From: Stachybotrys elegans
Taxonomy: Eukaryota; Ascomycota; Sordariomycetes; Hypocreales; Stachybotryaceae
NCBI GenBank assembly: GCA_020746835.1
Contig: JAGPNK010000015.1
Location: 682,001 to 746,000 of the forward strand
Direction of reading: 5' to 3'
DNA: 64,000 nucleotides
In this document: one piece after another, positions 44,916-57,600 of the stretch
Layout: the number at the start of each line of letters is the position of its first letter
How positions within the stretch are numbered: position 1 is the first letter of the stretch
Position numbers and translations under genes: made by a program
The notes under the pieces: model-generated
Databases searched by the model: none
What the model was told of the DNA's origin: nothing
The model's input: the letters and a program-made list of their open reading frames with translations, nothing else

Positions 44916-46400
44916 TTAGTTGGCAACAAGCACAACGGGCTCACCATTGGTGATGTTGACGCACACATTACCCGAGCCATCCGACGAGTATTGACCACCA
45001 CCAAAACTGTTCTCCCACCTCCCGTTGGGACGCTGGGTGTTGAAACAGTACTGTCCATTCGACCCCGAGCCCCTGTTGTTAGTGAGGACAATCACGTCGC
45101 CTCCTGCTCGGCCAAAGGCGTAAGCATCATTGGCTACGTGGAGGTGCACGTGGTCGTTGGCTCCGAGCCCGCCCGCGCCCGCTCGTACTGCAGACAAGCG
45201 AGCGATGGCCTGGTAGAGGTCGGACTGCGTGTTGAAGCCGCTGCGCCAGAGGTCCTCGCGATTCTGCGGGTCGTCGCCGCCGGCGTAGCCCTGCTCGGTG
45301 CCGTAGTACACAATGGGAATGCCGCGTGCGAGGATGACATAGGCCAGGGCGTTCTTCAAGAGGGACCTGTCGCCATTGTTGTTGAGCCAGCGCCGGTTGT
45401 CGTGGTTGTCGATGAAGGTGCCCATGGTGGTCGGGTCGGGGAAGAGCTCCGACATGCGGTTGTGGATGTTGACGAGCTCGTGCGGCGTGGCCTCGCGGCG
45501 GAAGAAGCGGCCCAGGGGGTAGTAGATGGGGTAGTTGAGGAAGCCGGCCATGGTGTTCCTGTACTGGGCGAGGTAGTCCGGGTTGCCGTCCCAGACCTCG
45601 CCAATGCTGTAGACGCCCGAGGCCCAGGCAAAGTCTGGCCAGAAGTCGCGCTCGACGTGCTTGACCGTGTCGATGCGGATGCCGTCGAACTGGTACTCGT
45701 TTACCAGCCACCGGATCCAGTCCTGGAGGAGCGTGCGGATGGCCGGGTCCTGCGTGTTGATGTCCGGGAGGCCGGCGATGCGGCAGTTCTCGATGGAGCC
45801 CTGGTTGTTGTAGTCGATGGTGCAGTCGGAGTGGTAGGCCGATCCTTGGTTCAGCGGCTCGGGTCTGTTGGAGCTGATGGGACCGGGGCCCATGTGGTTG
45901 GCGACAACGTCTACCATGATGTACATTCCCTTGAAGAGTTAGCGGTGGAGGGATATTGAGTATTGGCTGTTTACCCTTTGGTGGGCTGCGTTGACGAGGC
46001 TCTTGAGATCCTCGCGCGTGCCGTGGTTGCCGTTGACCTCGTAGAGGTCTTGGGCATGGTAACCGTGATATCCATTGGCATGATCTGACGAACAGTTTTA
46101 GCATTCTAGTTCGTCAGACGAGATGCGGCCGTACTCACTGGCGACAACGGGTGTGATCCAGATGGCATCAAAGCCCATGCCTCGGATGTAATCGAGCTTG
46201 GACTCAAGTCCTCTCCAGGTGCCACCGCAGTAATTGCCTAGGTTTCCGCATGCGCCGCCGCCGTTGTCATCAGCGCCACGCGCGATGCGGTCCGTTAGAG
46301 CAAAGTAAATGTTGCGGCTCTTCCATGACTCTGTGTCTGCTGCGAGTGCCGCGGCAGCCAGCTGGACAAGGCCGGTGAGGAGAGACTTGGAGAAATGCAT
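44916..46400 (-). CDS. Secreted alpha-amylase (GH13)
   Basis: Exons 46400-46139, 46084-45975 and 45929-44916 close in phase for 461 residues. The signal peptide is [20 protein letters not shown]. The (beta/alpha)8 barrel carries the four GH13 regions: [15 protein letters not shown] (nucleophile Asp), GEVWDG (acid/base Glu) and FIDNHDN (transition-state Asp). [20 protein letters not shown] and [14 protein letters not shown] are characteristic of fungal amylases. A C-terminal beta-sandwich domain C is present, and there is no starch-binding domain. It would cleave internal alpha-1,4 bonds of extracellular starch or glycogen-like polymers. Confidence 0.94.
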
Positions 46401-46709
46401 GGCCGAAGGGACGGAAAGAAGAAGAGGAACCGGGTCGAAGAATGATGGAGGCCCTGTCGCACCTTGCGTTAAGTGTTTTTAAGGTGCGCATGATCGTCCT
46501 ATATATCTATTGTTGGAGCAAGGCCAAGGAAGGATTGGGGTTTGTGTGAAACAAGGCCCCGATTCGGGCCAAATCGTCACAAGGAGAGGCGTCATATTGC
46601 ACCTCCATCCTCATCCGGTTAGCAAGCGACACAACTACGAATCAACAACGGGCATCCTTCGGCCACAAGCCGGGACAACGTTGAGAGTTGTAGGGAAGTT
46701 GATCTATGG
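46401..46709. promoter_or_regulatory. Upstream region of the alpha-amylase gene
   Basis: About 310 bp between the amylase start and the transposon terminus at 46710. No gene; presumably carries the amylase promoter. Confidence 0.4.
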
Positions 46710-48332
46710 TATAGAGGCAGCCTTTAAAAGTTCTTGCCTAAGTTAATATACCAAGCTAGTAAGGGTCTCTAGTCTATCTAAGGGGTAAGGGGTTAGCTCT
46801 AGTTATTTAGTAAGGGAATTGATAAGGTAGAGAATATGATTTTTCTATCTTTAATATACTAATTTAAATACTTTTAAAATATATAATATTATAATTTAGT
46901 CTTTAGTAGTTATTTTAAAAGCCTTAGGTAAGATAACTATAGTTAATATTAAATAACTAACTAAAGTATTTTAGTATACTATTAATAGTATTTATATTTA
47001 GGTAATTAAATAAGGCTTTAACTCTATACCTAGACTATTTATTATTTTAAATATAATAATTAAAAACTAAAAGTAATTAGATTATTTAATAAAAAAATCT
47101 CTAAGATTAGTATAGTAATTATTAATTTAATTTACTATAATTAATATAGATAAGAGAAATTATATATTAATATTATAGGGGATTTTAGAAATTAAAAGTA
47201 TACTATCTTTTAAGTATTAGTTTAGAGAATTCTTAAGGCTACTAGCTTTTATAAAATAAAACTAATAAAAAAGCCTAGATTAATAAAGATAATAAAGAAA
47301 TAATAGCTTAATTAGTATATTATTTACTAATACTAAAGCTTTAAAAATTAAAAAAATATAATTTAGTTTAATAAGATCTTTATAATTTTTTTTATATTAT
47401 TATAGTAGCTATTAAATATAGTAGAAAGCTAATAAATACTTTATATAATCCTATATTTATAAGAGATAGAAAGAGGTATATAAGTTTATATTTTAAAGCT
47501 ATTATTTTTATAATAGAAAAGGTCCCTACTATTATTAGAGGTTAGAGATTATAGTAAAGAAAAAGAAAGCTAAACTTATAATTAAAAAGTTTAATAAAGA
47601 CTTTAAATCTAGAATAAGAGAAGCTTAGGAGTTAAATAATAAAATATACTAACTATATTTATATTAAATACTAAGACTAAAGCTAAAGTAATAGTAGAAT
47701 AAGAAAATAAATAAGCTATTAAAAGACTTAAATAGTAGAATTAACTAGTATTAGTATTAAAAGAAAATTTTATTATTAAAGGTACTATCTTTTATAAAGA
47801 AATATTAGTAGAAATAATCTAATATAGTTATATAGAAAGATAAGGCTCTAGCCTATAGTTATTATATATAATAATAGATTTATAATTTTTATTAGATTAG
47901 TTAACTATTATAGTATAGTAACTTACTAGATTTAAATATAATAGAGTTAGTATAGCTTTATTTAAAGTAAATTATTATTTAGCTTAGTATTTTAAAAAGT
48001 TATAAAAAGGCTATTTTTATATAGAAAAAAGCCTAGAAAAATCTTCTATAGTAGTAGATTTAATAATAAATTAAAAGAATTATATAGTATATTAAAAAAG
48101 TTATTAAATTAAAGGGTAGAAATAAATATTATAAAGAAAGGGTTAAAAAAGAAACTACTCTAGAAGTGTAATATAGAGTAAAAGGTTATAAAAGGAAGGT
48201 AAGGTTATATAGTAGAAAGGTTAGAGCCTAGCCTAAAATAGATTCTACTGTCTTTAACTGCCTTTCTAATTAGATATAGCTTAATTTAAGGTATATATCT
48301 CTAGGTAAGAACTTTTAAAGGGTGCCTCTATA
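46710..48332. mobile_element. RIP-degraded Tc1/mariner-type DNA transposon
   Basis: A 1,623-bp extremely AT-rich block bounded by inverted repeats at 46710-46740 and 48302-48332. These match at 29 of 31 positions and begin TATAGAGGCA; the mismatch pair at position 27 is G/A, as RIP would make. The outer TA dinucleotides fit a TA target duplication, and the size fits a pogo/Fot1-type element. The interior has lost its reading frame and no DDE motif survives. It inserted just upstream of the amylase gene. Confidence 0.85.
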
Positions 48333-50539
48333 GTGGATATTCTTGTTGTGAAATATAGATACAGGCGTCCAATTGAGGGGCTTGGCTCACGATCCCCCTT
48401 AATTCGAGATGGCGTTTCTTATGCGCGACCCGGCCAGGATCAGATGAAATTTCCAGGGCTGGGCGACTGGCAGCCGCATGACAGCCAATGGCGGACAATG
48501 TCAGGAGACTCCGCATCCAAAGGGGAGTTGTCACACGTGCAGCGGATGAGCCGAGGTCTCGATACGCAATCGGGCAGGTCACAAGGGGGATCTTCTCTCC
48601 AATTAAATGACACGACAACTTCAACGTGCTTTCCGCCCACACACACCTTCATCCTCGACACGATAGAAATGTCCCTCCCAAAACACCAAGACATTTCCAA
48701 GAAGTTACAAAATTGACTACATCTAGGCAGTACCAAGATCCACCCGCATGATAGTCCAAGTCGAAACACCAGCGAATCCACACGGATATCCCTGTGCTGA
48801 TCTAGTAGTTGTTTCATCTGCGAGCCCGTCAACTAACACCATCAGCGCTATTCATTTGCATCGCAGAGCCACATCGAGAAACATCTACAGCATCAACTGC
48901 TAACATCAATGCAACCTCTGTAGGATTTTGCGGGGTGTAGCGTGAGAGCCATGCACCACGTCACTATCGTCCATCGGCCCGTCTCCCATGCAATGCTTTC
49001 AAGGCCAATGTCCATTCGGTCCGTCTTGGCTTGCGTCCATGCCGGTTCGCCATCATCCTCCGAGGTGGAGGACTCTGAGCCTGCTCATACCATCATCGTT
49101 TTCGGCCATTTCTCCACCAAAGATGCCCATCTCGTTGACAACGCATTCGTCAGACGGTATGATATTGCATGATATGAATCGCCGAGAAAGAAAAATAGGC
49201 TGCTCAACATCTTGGCCACCAGAAGGGCTCCATCGATCCAACTTCCGTGGCCGACGCTGCTCAATAGGCTATGAAGCGTGAGACGCCTGTGACCTGGCGA
49301 CGATTTATCGCTTCCGGGGTTGTTAACCCAAATCAGAATCCAAGCGGAACATGCCGATGGCTATTCTCCAGCAGACCATGCATCTCTGGGGAAGTCCCCG
49401 CCATTTAGAACTCGATCTATTCCGCTTGGGATGCCGAAAGGCCAGGTTGAACTCCCCCGCAACAGACAAACCCAGACTTCACCTGCCGGTGCCAGGGGCC
49501 GGCTCGGGAGATATCCTCCAGATGACAGCCATGGAAGCGACAGCCCAGCAGGTATCTGGCTGGCTTGGTGAAATATTCCAGAACATACTATGGCGCTCGG
49601 AGGTGAGGATTCCGTGAATGCATGGGTGTATGACTTTGATAAGCTGGGGAGAACTAGGAAGAATGCGTGGAGGAGACAGGACTGGTTGCTGAGTTGTTAA
49701 TGTTTCTCTACATTACACGTGTCGAGGGTCTCGTCGTTTTTTCTCCAGCCCTCTTCATTCCAGAATATACAGGCCTTGTCTTTCTATTTAATGAATATAA
49801 TGCAGTGTTGGCAGCTGTGCTTAGTGATTAGGTAGAGATGGGCTAGCTTGTTGTCTGGCTCAATATTGGTGAGGTAGGTAAATGGCCCAGTAGACCTGTG
49901 CAAGGGGAAGGGATCGCCTTCTTTGGGAGCCTTCTCTTCTGTTAATGGCCGAGGCAATGTCTTCGACTTGACCTTGTCTTGTGTCTGGGGAGGCCTCTGG
50001 CACAACATCTGGTTGGGAGATGGAATGACTCTAGGCAACCAGCTTGCCCGCCTCCGCCAAGCACCAGTAATGGTATTAGACCCAAACGTGCGCATCACCA
50101 CTTTACAGTGCAGCATCTTGGAGTCGTTGCATGAATTGTCTTCTACTGCTGCGAAACGAAAAAACCTGTATTTTCCTAGTACGCCAAAGCTAAATGTGTG
50201 GTATAAAAAACCGGTTGGACCATCGAAGGACCCGGCACAGGGATACCCTTACGGCAGTTGCCAAAGGCGTAGATCATCCCCTCCCGATAACGGATCGCGC
50301 TCCTTGGGCCCTAGTTTCGACTCAGGAGCCCTTCAGAGCTGTCGAGGCCGTCTTCTTCATCGCTCCTTGGTCGTGGGGATGGAAGAAGACCCGTCCAGGC
50401 GCAATCTAAGAGCAGGCAAAGACGCCTAAGCAGCTTGCAAGCCTGTCCAGTCCATTGACGATCCTTCTCAGTTCCTCCGTCATTTATATCCCAGCCCATG
50501 GATAAGCATCGCATCGTCGTCCAACATCAAATGGCAGGC
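48333..50539. other. Intergenic, no supported gene
   Basis: About 2.2 kb between the transposon and NIP7. It has scattered ORFs under 170 codons on both strands with no recognisable family, start context or splice structure. I see nothing that I can support. Confidence 0.5.
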
Positions 50540-51167
50540 TTAACCCGTCGAGAAAAGCGCATCTTCGTCACGCAAGTACTCTCCGCAATCGGCCTGTCGG
50601 AAGCACACAATTCCCGTAGGGTCCAACCGCCTCGCCTCGGCCGTGCTTCGCGCCGTGATGCCAAAGCCCAGTGGCACGTCGTCCATGGTGCAGACGACCA
50701 CGCCCTGGTGCTCAGGGCAGTCCTCGCCAGTGCGGCCCACGTGCGCCTTGACAATGTTGGAGCCGTAGAGGAAGGGCATGACGCCGTTGGGTCGGATCCA
50801 GATCTTGTGTCGGGCGTGCTCGGCGAGGATGGGGAGCGCTGTGATGTGCAGGCGGAACTTGCCAGTCTTGGTGAAGCGGCCTACCAGAGCAGAGATTAGC
50901 CGGGGTTTCTGAACGGACCCTAAGGAGAAGTTTTGACATACCAAGACAGACGCCTAGAGACAGAAGCTTGTCGCGCGCCACCGAGGTCGCAATGTTGGCG
51001 AGCGAAAGGCGGACGTAGTAGACTCGGCCCTGGGAGAGGCGGAAGACGTGGCGGTCGGCATTGGGCGAGTCGTCCAGGGGCGCAATCAGATTCTTGAGCG
51101 AAGCGCCCGTGTACGAGGCCAGCTTCTTGAAGACGGTCTGCGTCTCTTGTTCAGTGAGAGGCCTCAT
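50540..51167 (-). CDS. NIP7: 60S ribosomal subunit biogenesis protein NIP7
   Basis: Exons 51167-50942 and 50880-50540 close in phase for 188 residues, close to the 181 of yeast Nip7. The N-terminal half (MRPLTEQETQTVFKKLASYTG, VYYVRLSLANIA) and the C-terminal PUA domain (GKFRLHITALPILAEHA, KIWIRPNGVMPFLYGSNIVKAHVGRTGE, GVVVCTMDDVPLGFGITARST) match throughout. It acts in the nucleolus in 27S pre-rRNA processing and 60S assembly and binds RNA through the PUA domain. The start is the ATG of MRPLT; an in-frame extension upstream is low-complexity and unlikely. Confidence 0.96.
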
Positions 51168-51855
51168 GATGTCGACTGTTGTTGAGTTGTCGCCGCAGCT
51201 AGAGACTGGCGAGATGATCAAAAAATTATGGCAGAGGAAAAATAAAGTGGAGCTTATCGCAGGATTAGATTCGGAGGTTGAATTGATCCGGTATCCCGCC
51301 ATCATTTTCCAAAAGCAGTAAGTGGGGTGTTTGAGAGAGCTCGACCCCACGAATGCCTTCTCATCACGCTCTTGGCAGGGCCTTATTACCTGATGATTCG
51401 GTCCATTTCTGCGTATTTTCGCAATATTATTAGTTGTAAAAGAAAAGAAAGAGAAGAAGAAAAGAAGAAGAAGAAAAAACGCTGTACACGCTACTGCATC
51501 CCAGAGTGAGCTTAATCCCGCTAAGAACAACTAATAGACTGAGGTCCTTTTCCATTTGCTTGCTTCTCTCCGGATTGATCATCCCGTTGAGGCAGAGAGC
51601 TGCCTATAGCTCTCAAGTATCTCCTTTATCTGACTTATATTCGACGTTGGGAATTTTTGTTTGTTTTATTTCTTTATTTACTTATTTTGGCTCCATCCTC
51701 CGATTTCCTTTTCTCATTCTCCCGAGTAGTCTGGCCGGCCCACGTTAGTGTCGAAGAGGCAGTATATTACTGGACCTCATCTCGATCACTTGGATCTGCC
51801 TTCCTTCCCTAACAAAAAGCATTGCATGATCGTACCTAGCCTCCATCAGACCTCC
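51168..51855. other. Intergenic between NIP7 and the beta-propeller-like gene
   Basis: Contains the NIP7 promoter, with an A/G-rich run at 51437-51480, and the 3' end of the next minus-strand gene. No gene seen. Confidence 0.5.
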
Positions 51856-53154
51856 TCAGTCATACGACGGCCCTGGCCTCTCAACAGGGTAGAGCTGGCA
51901 GCCCGACCAGGGGTATCGGCCGTCTAAGGTCTGAATGGTGTAGAGTCGGCCCCCAACCTGAAGAGCGGCTCCCAGCTTCACGCCGTCATAGGGCGACTCT
52001 TGCCTGGGCGAATAGAAGGCTAGGCTGCCCACTGTAGGGAGGCTACTAGGGAACCCGATATGTCCGATCATGTGCCATTCGTCGGGCGTAGACGCTGTGC
52101 GGACGAAGTGGAAGATACCTCCCGCGGCCGAGGGCACAAGAAAATCCAGCTGGCTCCTTGGAAGATTCCTTTGAAGGAGCACTGGACTACCTGTCACCTC
52201 CCCAGGGTGGTGGATCGTGTTTGTGATGTTGCCCTTCCAGCCACCAGGGGGCGAAGAGTACGACGACCGGCTTGGTGGATGTGTAAAGGGCCCCTCTACT
52301 GAGTGTAATCTGCCTTGCACGATGCAAATTGCGACAATGTCCTGTGATTTGTTTGCGGGGCCATATGAGGATCTCTTGCTTGTATCGAGTGCCGCGATAG
52401 TGACGGCAGAGATGATACCGAGATGAGTAGCCACGTGTTCGACTGGCTCCCATTCGGTTTTAGTCTGAACTGAGCCGTAGCGCCCGCGCTGGGTCTTAGG
52501 TCTGGTATTAGACGTGTGCAACAGACCACCCGATTGACTAGGGACAACCAGGCTGTATCTATATGAGGTCGGGTACGAGGCGTCCGGAATTGCAGCAATG
52601 CACGGCGTACCACTGACACGGTACGTGGCCAACGGGGGGGATAAGTCTGCGACAAACGAGGGGGGTCCATTCGCATCTTCCTCGACAGTGGATCGACTGA
52701 AGCTATACAAATTCCCGTTGGCGACGCAAAACACGTCTAGTCGCTTGTTGTGTTTATGCAGTGCAATGCCAGAGACAGATGAACTATCGAAAGGTACTTC
52801 TGGGAAGGGGCGAGGACTGGACCATGGCTTGGAAGCGTGATCGTGTACGCGTTTGAAAGAGAAGAGGCCGTCGGGACCTGCAGCGACCACCACCTCCTCA
52901 TCCGTCATGGCGAATTGCACGATGTCCGGATAGCACGGGCGCCACGAGGACACGTTCAATGCCCTTACGCGAACAGGGCCGGACGGCAGAGCGACAGTGG
53001 ATTCTTGCACTGTGGGTTGATCCAGTCTGGCCAGTGTGGTGTTGCCAGGTCGCGACATCAAAGTGGTTCCTCCGAGCGTGTCGCTCGCGGGGATGGTGGG
53101 CGTTAGAGCCAAGCTCCAGGTCGAAGACGTCGAAGAGCCCCAAGAGGAATCCAT
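51856..53154 (-). CDS. Uncharacterised beta-propeller-like protein
   Basis: Single-exon ORF of 432 residues starting MDSSWGSSTSSTWS. It has no signal peptide or membrane segment. From about residue 60 the chain shows repeated beta-strand blades of 45-60 residues with recurring patterns such as VVVAAGPDGLFSFKR, LDVFCVANGNLYSFSR, YSLVVPSQSGGLLHTSN, IVAICIVQGRLHSVEG, LDFLVPSAAGGIFHFVR and GAALQVGGRLYTIQT. This resembles fungal PLL-type or fucose-lectin-like propellers, but lectin-site residues cannot be assigned. Function unknown. The gene is intact and convergent with nothing close. Confidence 0.7.
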   Translation of the reverse strand: MDSSWGSSTSSTWSLALTPTIPASDTLGGTTLMSRPGNTTLARLDQPTVQESTVALPSGPVRVRALNVSSWRPCYPDIVQFAMTDEEVVVAAGPDGLFSFKRVHDHASKPWSSPRPFPEVPFDSSSVSGIALHKHNKRLDVFCVANGNLYSFSRSTVEEDANGPPSFVADLSPPLATYRVSGTPCIAAIPDASYPTSYRYSLVVPSQSGGLLHTSNTRPKTQRGRYGSVQTKTEWEPVEHVATHLGIISAVTIAALDTSKRSSYGPANKSQDIVAICIVQGRLHSVEGPFTHPPSRSSYSSPPGGWKGNITNTIHHPGEVTGSPVLLQRNLPRSQLDFLVPSAAGGIFHFVRTASTPDEWHMIGHIGFPSSLPTVGSLAFYSPRQESPYDGVKLGAALQVGGRLYTIQTLDGRYPWSGCQLYPVERPGPSYD

Positions 53155-54657
53155 CTTGCTTCCAAGGATAGGTATGAATTCTCTGGAGAGGTGACGAGGC
53201 GCTGATTGTCAGTGAGAAGCTGGGGGTGGTTTTTATTCACCCTCTGGTTCGCGCGGCAGATAGCATATTACTATTTCATGAATGATTGGCTGTTCGTGTT
53301 TCATTGTTATCGCCTTGACCGCGCGAAGCTGCACGAGGGGTCACATTCAGCGATCTGTACCAATGAAATCAATCTGCTTAAATGGTTGGGCCTTTGGGCT
53401 CCTACCTCGGCTGTTTTGTCTTTAGGCACAATACCTCCGTTACTGCTGACAGGCACACATCTGCACGACCTCATACACTGTATTTACGGTCCAGCTCATC
53501 CCGATTGCTGTATAACGCTATATCGGGGGTGCTGGGCATCTTGGCCCCAATGCAGCTTCACGTACATAGGTTCCGTCAAGGGATAAAACACATAGTCTAA
53601 GTTTATCCACCCTGTTTGTCAAACTTAAAAGATGACAAGACAGGGGAATATGGGATTTCCCGTTTGTGTGCCCCTATGGGATACAGACGAGCGACTTTGA
53701 GAAGGCCCCCTCTAATGTTAAAGACAATATTAGATCAATAGATAATAATTGATTACAAAATACACTCGATTAAGAAAAGCTTGTGGCTGTGGGTATACTA
53801 ATGTCAAAGTTTCCAGCTACATATCGCAGTTGGTCGGGAGCTTCTGTTGCGATGCCACTGTGGCGTCAGGCGCCTGAACATACAGGAAAGCTTCAACAAG
53901 TGATACAGTCAGGTGATGAGGCTTTGGCAAGTGATGCAGTCGGGCCTGGAGACAGGCTGTTCTCGGGGACTCGCTTAAGGCTGCTGTTAATGATGCGATA
54001 TTAAGGTTTTCGATGAATTCAAAATGGCTTCCAGTGACATGATCTGCCGCTGGCTTGCGGGTGACTGGATGAAAGTTGCTCTGCAAGAGAAAACTTTGTT
54101 GAGAGTCGTCGGGTTTCCTGCCAATCTATTGGGGTTTCGATGTCAATAAGATACGCTCTTCCTCCAGGACAGAACGATCTCATCATCAACTTCAACTCCT
54201 GCTTGCTCCCCTGGTTCAAGCTCCAAGGTAAGCATTAGCCTGCCACATCAAGACCAAACAATCTGCTTGAATCCGTTAGCTGTATTCCCAGGCAGGGGAA
54301 TCTAGCCATGCAAACCTCATCTTGACTCGAGTTCGTTAAGAGGCTGCAGCTTTTGAGGTCATCATTTCTGGTCTGCTTGAGGACCAACAACCGACTTCTT
54401 TAGGTTATCATTCCCGTGCTTCCCCTAACTAGGTGCTGATTATTCATCTACTAGATCGCAGACGAAATCAGGTGTGAATATTAGAGGAAATTTTTGAGAC
54501 CAGAGTTACTCTGCTGCAAGAGTACTGGCGTCTTCAATAAGCTTGTTCATCGCTACTAACAGGTTGAGTTGGGGTTTCTTAGACATTGCTGTCACATGGT
54601 TGCCTGCATACTTTGTAATAAGCTCGTTGATGCAAATACAAGAAACATGCGCCTGAA
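53155..54657. other. Intergenic, no supported gene
   Basis: About 1.5 kb holding the upstream region of the beta-propeller-like gene and the 3' flank of the ankyrin gene. ORFs here are under 130 codons and unsupported. Confidence 0.5.
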
Positions 54658-57600
54658 CTAGTCCTTGTTCTCTCTCATCGCTTTCCTTGTCTCCAGAAAG
54701 TGCTTCATGATGACCACTGAGTCGGCGTGGCTGATCTGATTGACTGTAGAAGGGTTGCGATGCGACCCGACACACCATTTCATACCTGCAAGAAGATAGT
54801 GTGGAGGTATTTCCATAGCATCCGCTAATTGTATTGCCCAAGTAATCCGACGAGTGTACCACGCGCCCTTGTCCGGTCCATTCATATCTCTTTCAAATAG
54901 CAGGAAGCTCTTCTCGATATTGACCATATATTCAACAAGTCCAGAGAATGGAGACATGTAGAAGTCATTATCCCAGCTGGATATGTCGATGGCAGGCCGT
55001 TCAATGCAGTCATTTTTCTCGTCAATGGTAAATGGATCACTCTGTACCTGTCGTCCGTGAGCACATGCATCTTCGGGAAACACGGGTGGATCTTACCAAG
55101 TCCTTCGGATACTGTTCTTCAGGCTGTGTATAATACTCATAGCACTTCCTCAAAACCTCCTTCCAGGGGAGATTCGTTTTCCGCATCATGTCACTGGCCA
55201 AGCATTCGTACACCTGCTTCTGCCACTTGAGCATCAGCTCTTCGATCGTCGAGTTTTCAAGTCCCTGGGCCTCCTGTTCAAGGAGACTGCTTGCCCCTGT
55301 GTGCTCATCTTGAGCCTCCATTGATTTGGGCTCGGAGAACGTCATGTCTTCCCATAAAGACACCTCGCGCCACCGGCACCAATATGATAAGTGCCGTCTC
55401 TTAGGACAGCATGTATGTACCAATCCCAACTCCCGAAAACGTGTTCTCCGTATCACCGAAATTAGCTGATTCTTCATATCGGCTGTCTTCTCACAATCCT
55501 GCAGTATATGTAGCAATTCCACAGTGCCGAAGATGTGATGGCCTTTCAAGCGACTGAATCTCCCCACCCAAAAGTGTGGAGGAAGAACGTTCGCGACTGT
55601 GCACCCTGAGGCTGAACAGGGACACTTGCAAGCATCCGAAGAGTACAGGCTTGCACCGCCAATTATCAGAATTTTCACCGTCTTGGGGTAGGAAATGTCG
55701 TCTCGAAATTCAGAGGGTCCGAAAAGTAATGAGCACATGCCACCTAGGGCATATGATAATGCGGTGATGCCCCGGGAATCTTGCTGGTTGACATCGGCGC
55801 CCTTGTCAATATAGTATTGAACGATTTGAAACTCACCACGAGCAGCAGCGCCCATTAATGCCGTCTGTCCAATGTGGTTGGCTTGGTTGATACCGCCGAA
55901 ACCGTGACTCATAATAACCTCGATGGTCTCGGGGGACCATGAATAATGGAGCAGATGATTTATTGTGCCGGAAGGGTAGCTTTCTGTTCGCCGACGGTCA
56001 TCACAGAACAGGAAGTTCACATCTTCGGCTAGACTGGCCAAGGCTTCAATGTAGCCTGTCGAAACCTCACCAGAGTTCCATATTGAAGCCAAGCTCGACA
56101 GTGTCATTTGACCGAAGTAGGCGGACATCTGGGAACCGATCTTTTTGAAGAACGTAGCGATGGTCAGAATGAACTCCCATTGCTTATGAGCAATAGCATA
56201 TGAAAGGAAATCTCTCCCAAATAGCGAGTCCTCCATCATAGTATCCGCTCCCGCATGAATGATATGCTTGGCAGATTGAACCAGTCCAAGGCTTGCAGCA
56301 TACATCAATGGCGTGATCCCATGCAAGTCGGGCATGTCAGTGGGATGCCCAGCCTCAAGCAACGCCAAAACAACTTCATGGTGATGAACAGACAGATGGA
56401 GAGGACTCTGACTCAGAAAATTGGGCGTGAGATCCAGTTGATGCATTGGATCGCGAAGGCTCGATAATGCTTGTTCGGGGTCGCAAAGTATCTGGTATTG
56501 TATTTTTGAGCTGTTCCCATATTCTGGACATGTGAGCGATACAGTTGTAAGGGAGTTAAAGATGCAAGATCTCACCATGATCGATACTCACAAACTTGGA
56601 GATGAGTTTAATAAAGAATGGATCGAGTGTAAGGTCTTCGCATACCCAGTTCGGCTGAGGCTCAGGCCAGAGTGCTGCACGCGGACCCTCTAGGGCGAGA
56701 GGGTCCAGACCTAGCTCAAAGAGCGTCTCGAAAAGTGCCAGATGAGGGCCGTCTCCTATCAACCTCAAGCATGCATACAATAACCTGTATTTGTTCCATT
56801 ACCACGCTCAATGTGTAGGTTTCGTATGCCTCTTACCTGTTGCTATCAAGGCCTTGTGTCATGCCGAACTCTTGTATGAATAGGTACAAAAGTGCTTTTT
56901 TTTTGTCGAATACAAATGGATTACAGCCGACTAGCATCTAGTACGTAAATGAAAAATTAGCAAGAAAACCGTTAATTCTTTAAGTCGATATGTATAATAC
57001 TAACCTCGATATAGCCTCTCCCCTCAGGATTAACGTGGTAGATCAAGCCTGGGTCACGCCGATAAAGTGCTCGGAAGCTGGATATTCCATCATCCAAATT
57101 GATGAAACCTTGCACGATTTTGTGAAGCAAAACAAAGCCTTCAGAGGTAAAGCGCACAATGTGCTGGGGCTGTAGCGACGTGGTGATAGAATAGCCCGCA
57201 TTTCCTCTCTGCACACCAAGAGCAGCAATTACTGCCCATTTCAACCCGAACTGGGAGAAGGCTATGCGGAAAGAAGCGGTATACGTGCTTGAATTGCATC
57301 GCGCTTCATCGCAACCCCCGAGGACAATTGACAGCGGGGTGTACTTCAAAGCCCAAAACCGGCTGCTCAACGAGGCTTCTGTGTGGCATCGGCAAGGGCA
57401 GCTTCTCATTACGCACTTCTTCGCTCTCCGAGAAGGCCAGTATTCGCCACGACGCTGAGCAAGGGCCAGTCGTGATGCTGTTGTACTTGCGTCGTTGTCG
57501 GCGCCGTCTGTTCTTTCAACCAAGCCTCCGTCCGGTGGCGTCTTCGGTTCTGTGTTGAACTGGGGCAATATTGCACATGCACTGGACGAAATGAGCGAGA

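Noticed and set aside
44991..46104. Long ORFs of 322 and 325 codons over the amylase gene
   Set aside because: Alternative-frame and antisense shadows of the GC-rich amylase exon; the GH13 frame has all catalytic motifs.
49923..50429. 168-codon plus-strand ORF upstream of NIP7
   Set aside because: No recognisable domain, biased composition and no support from neighbours.
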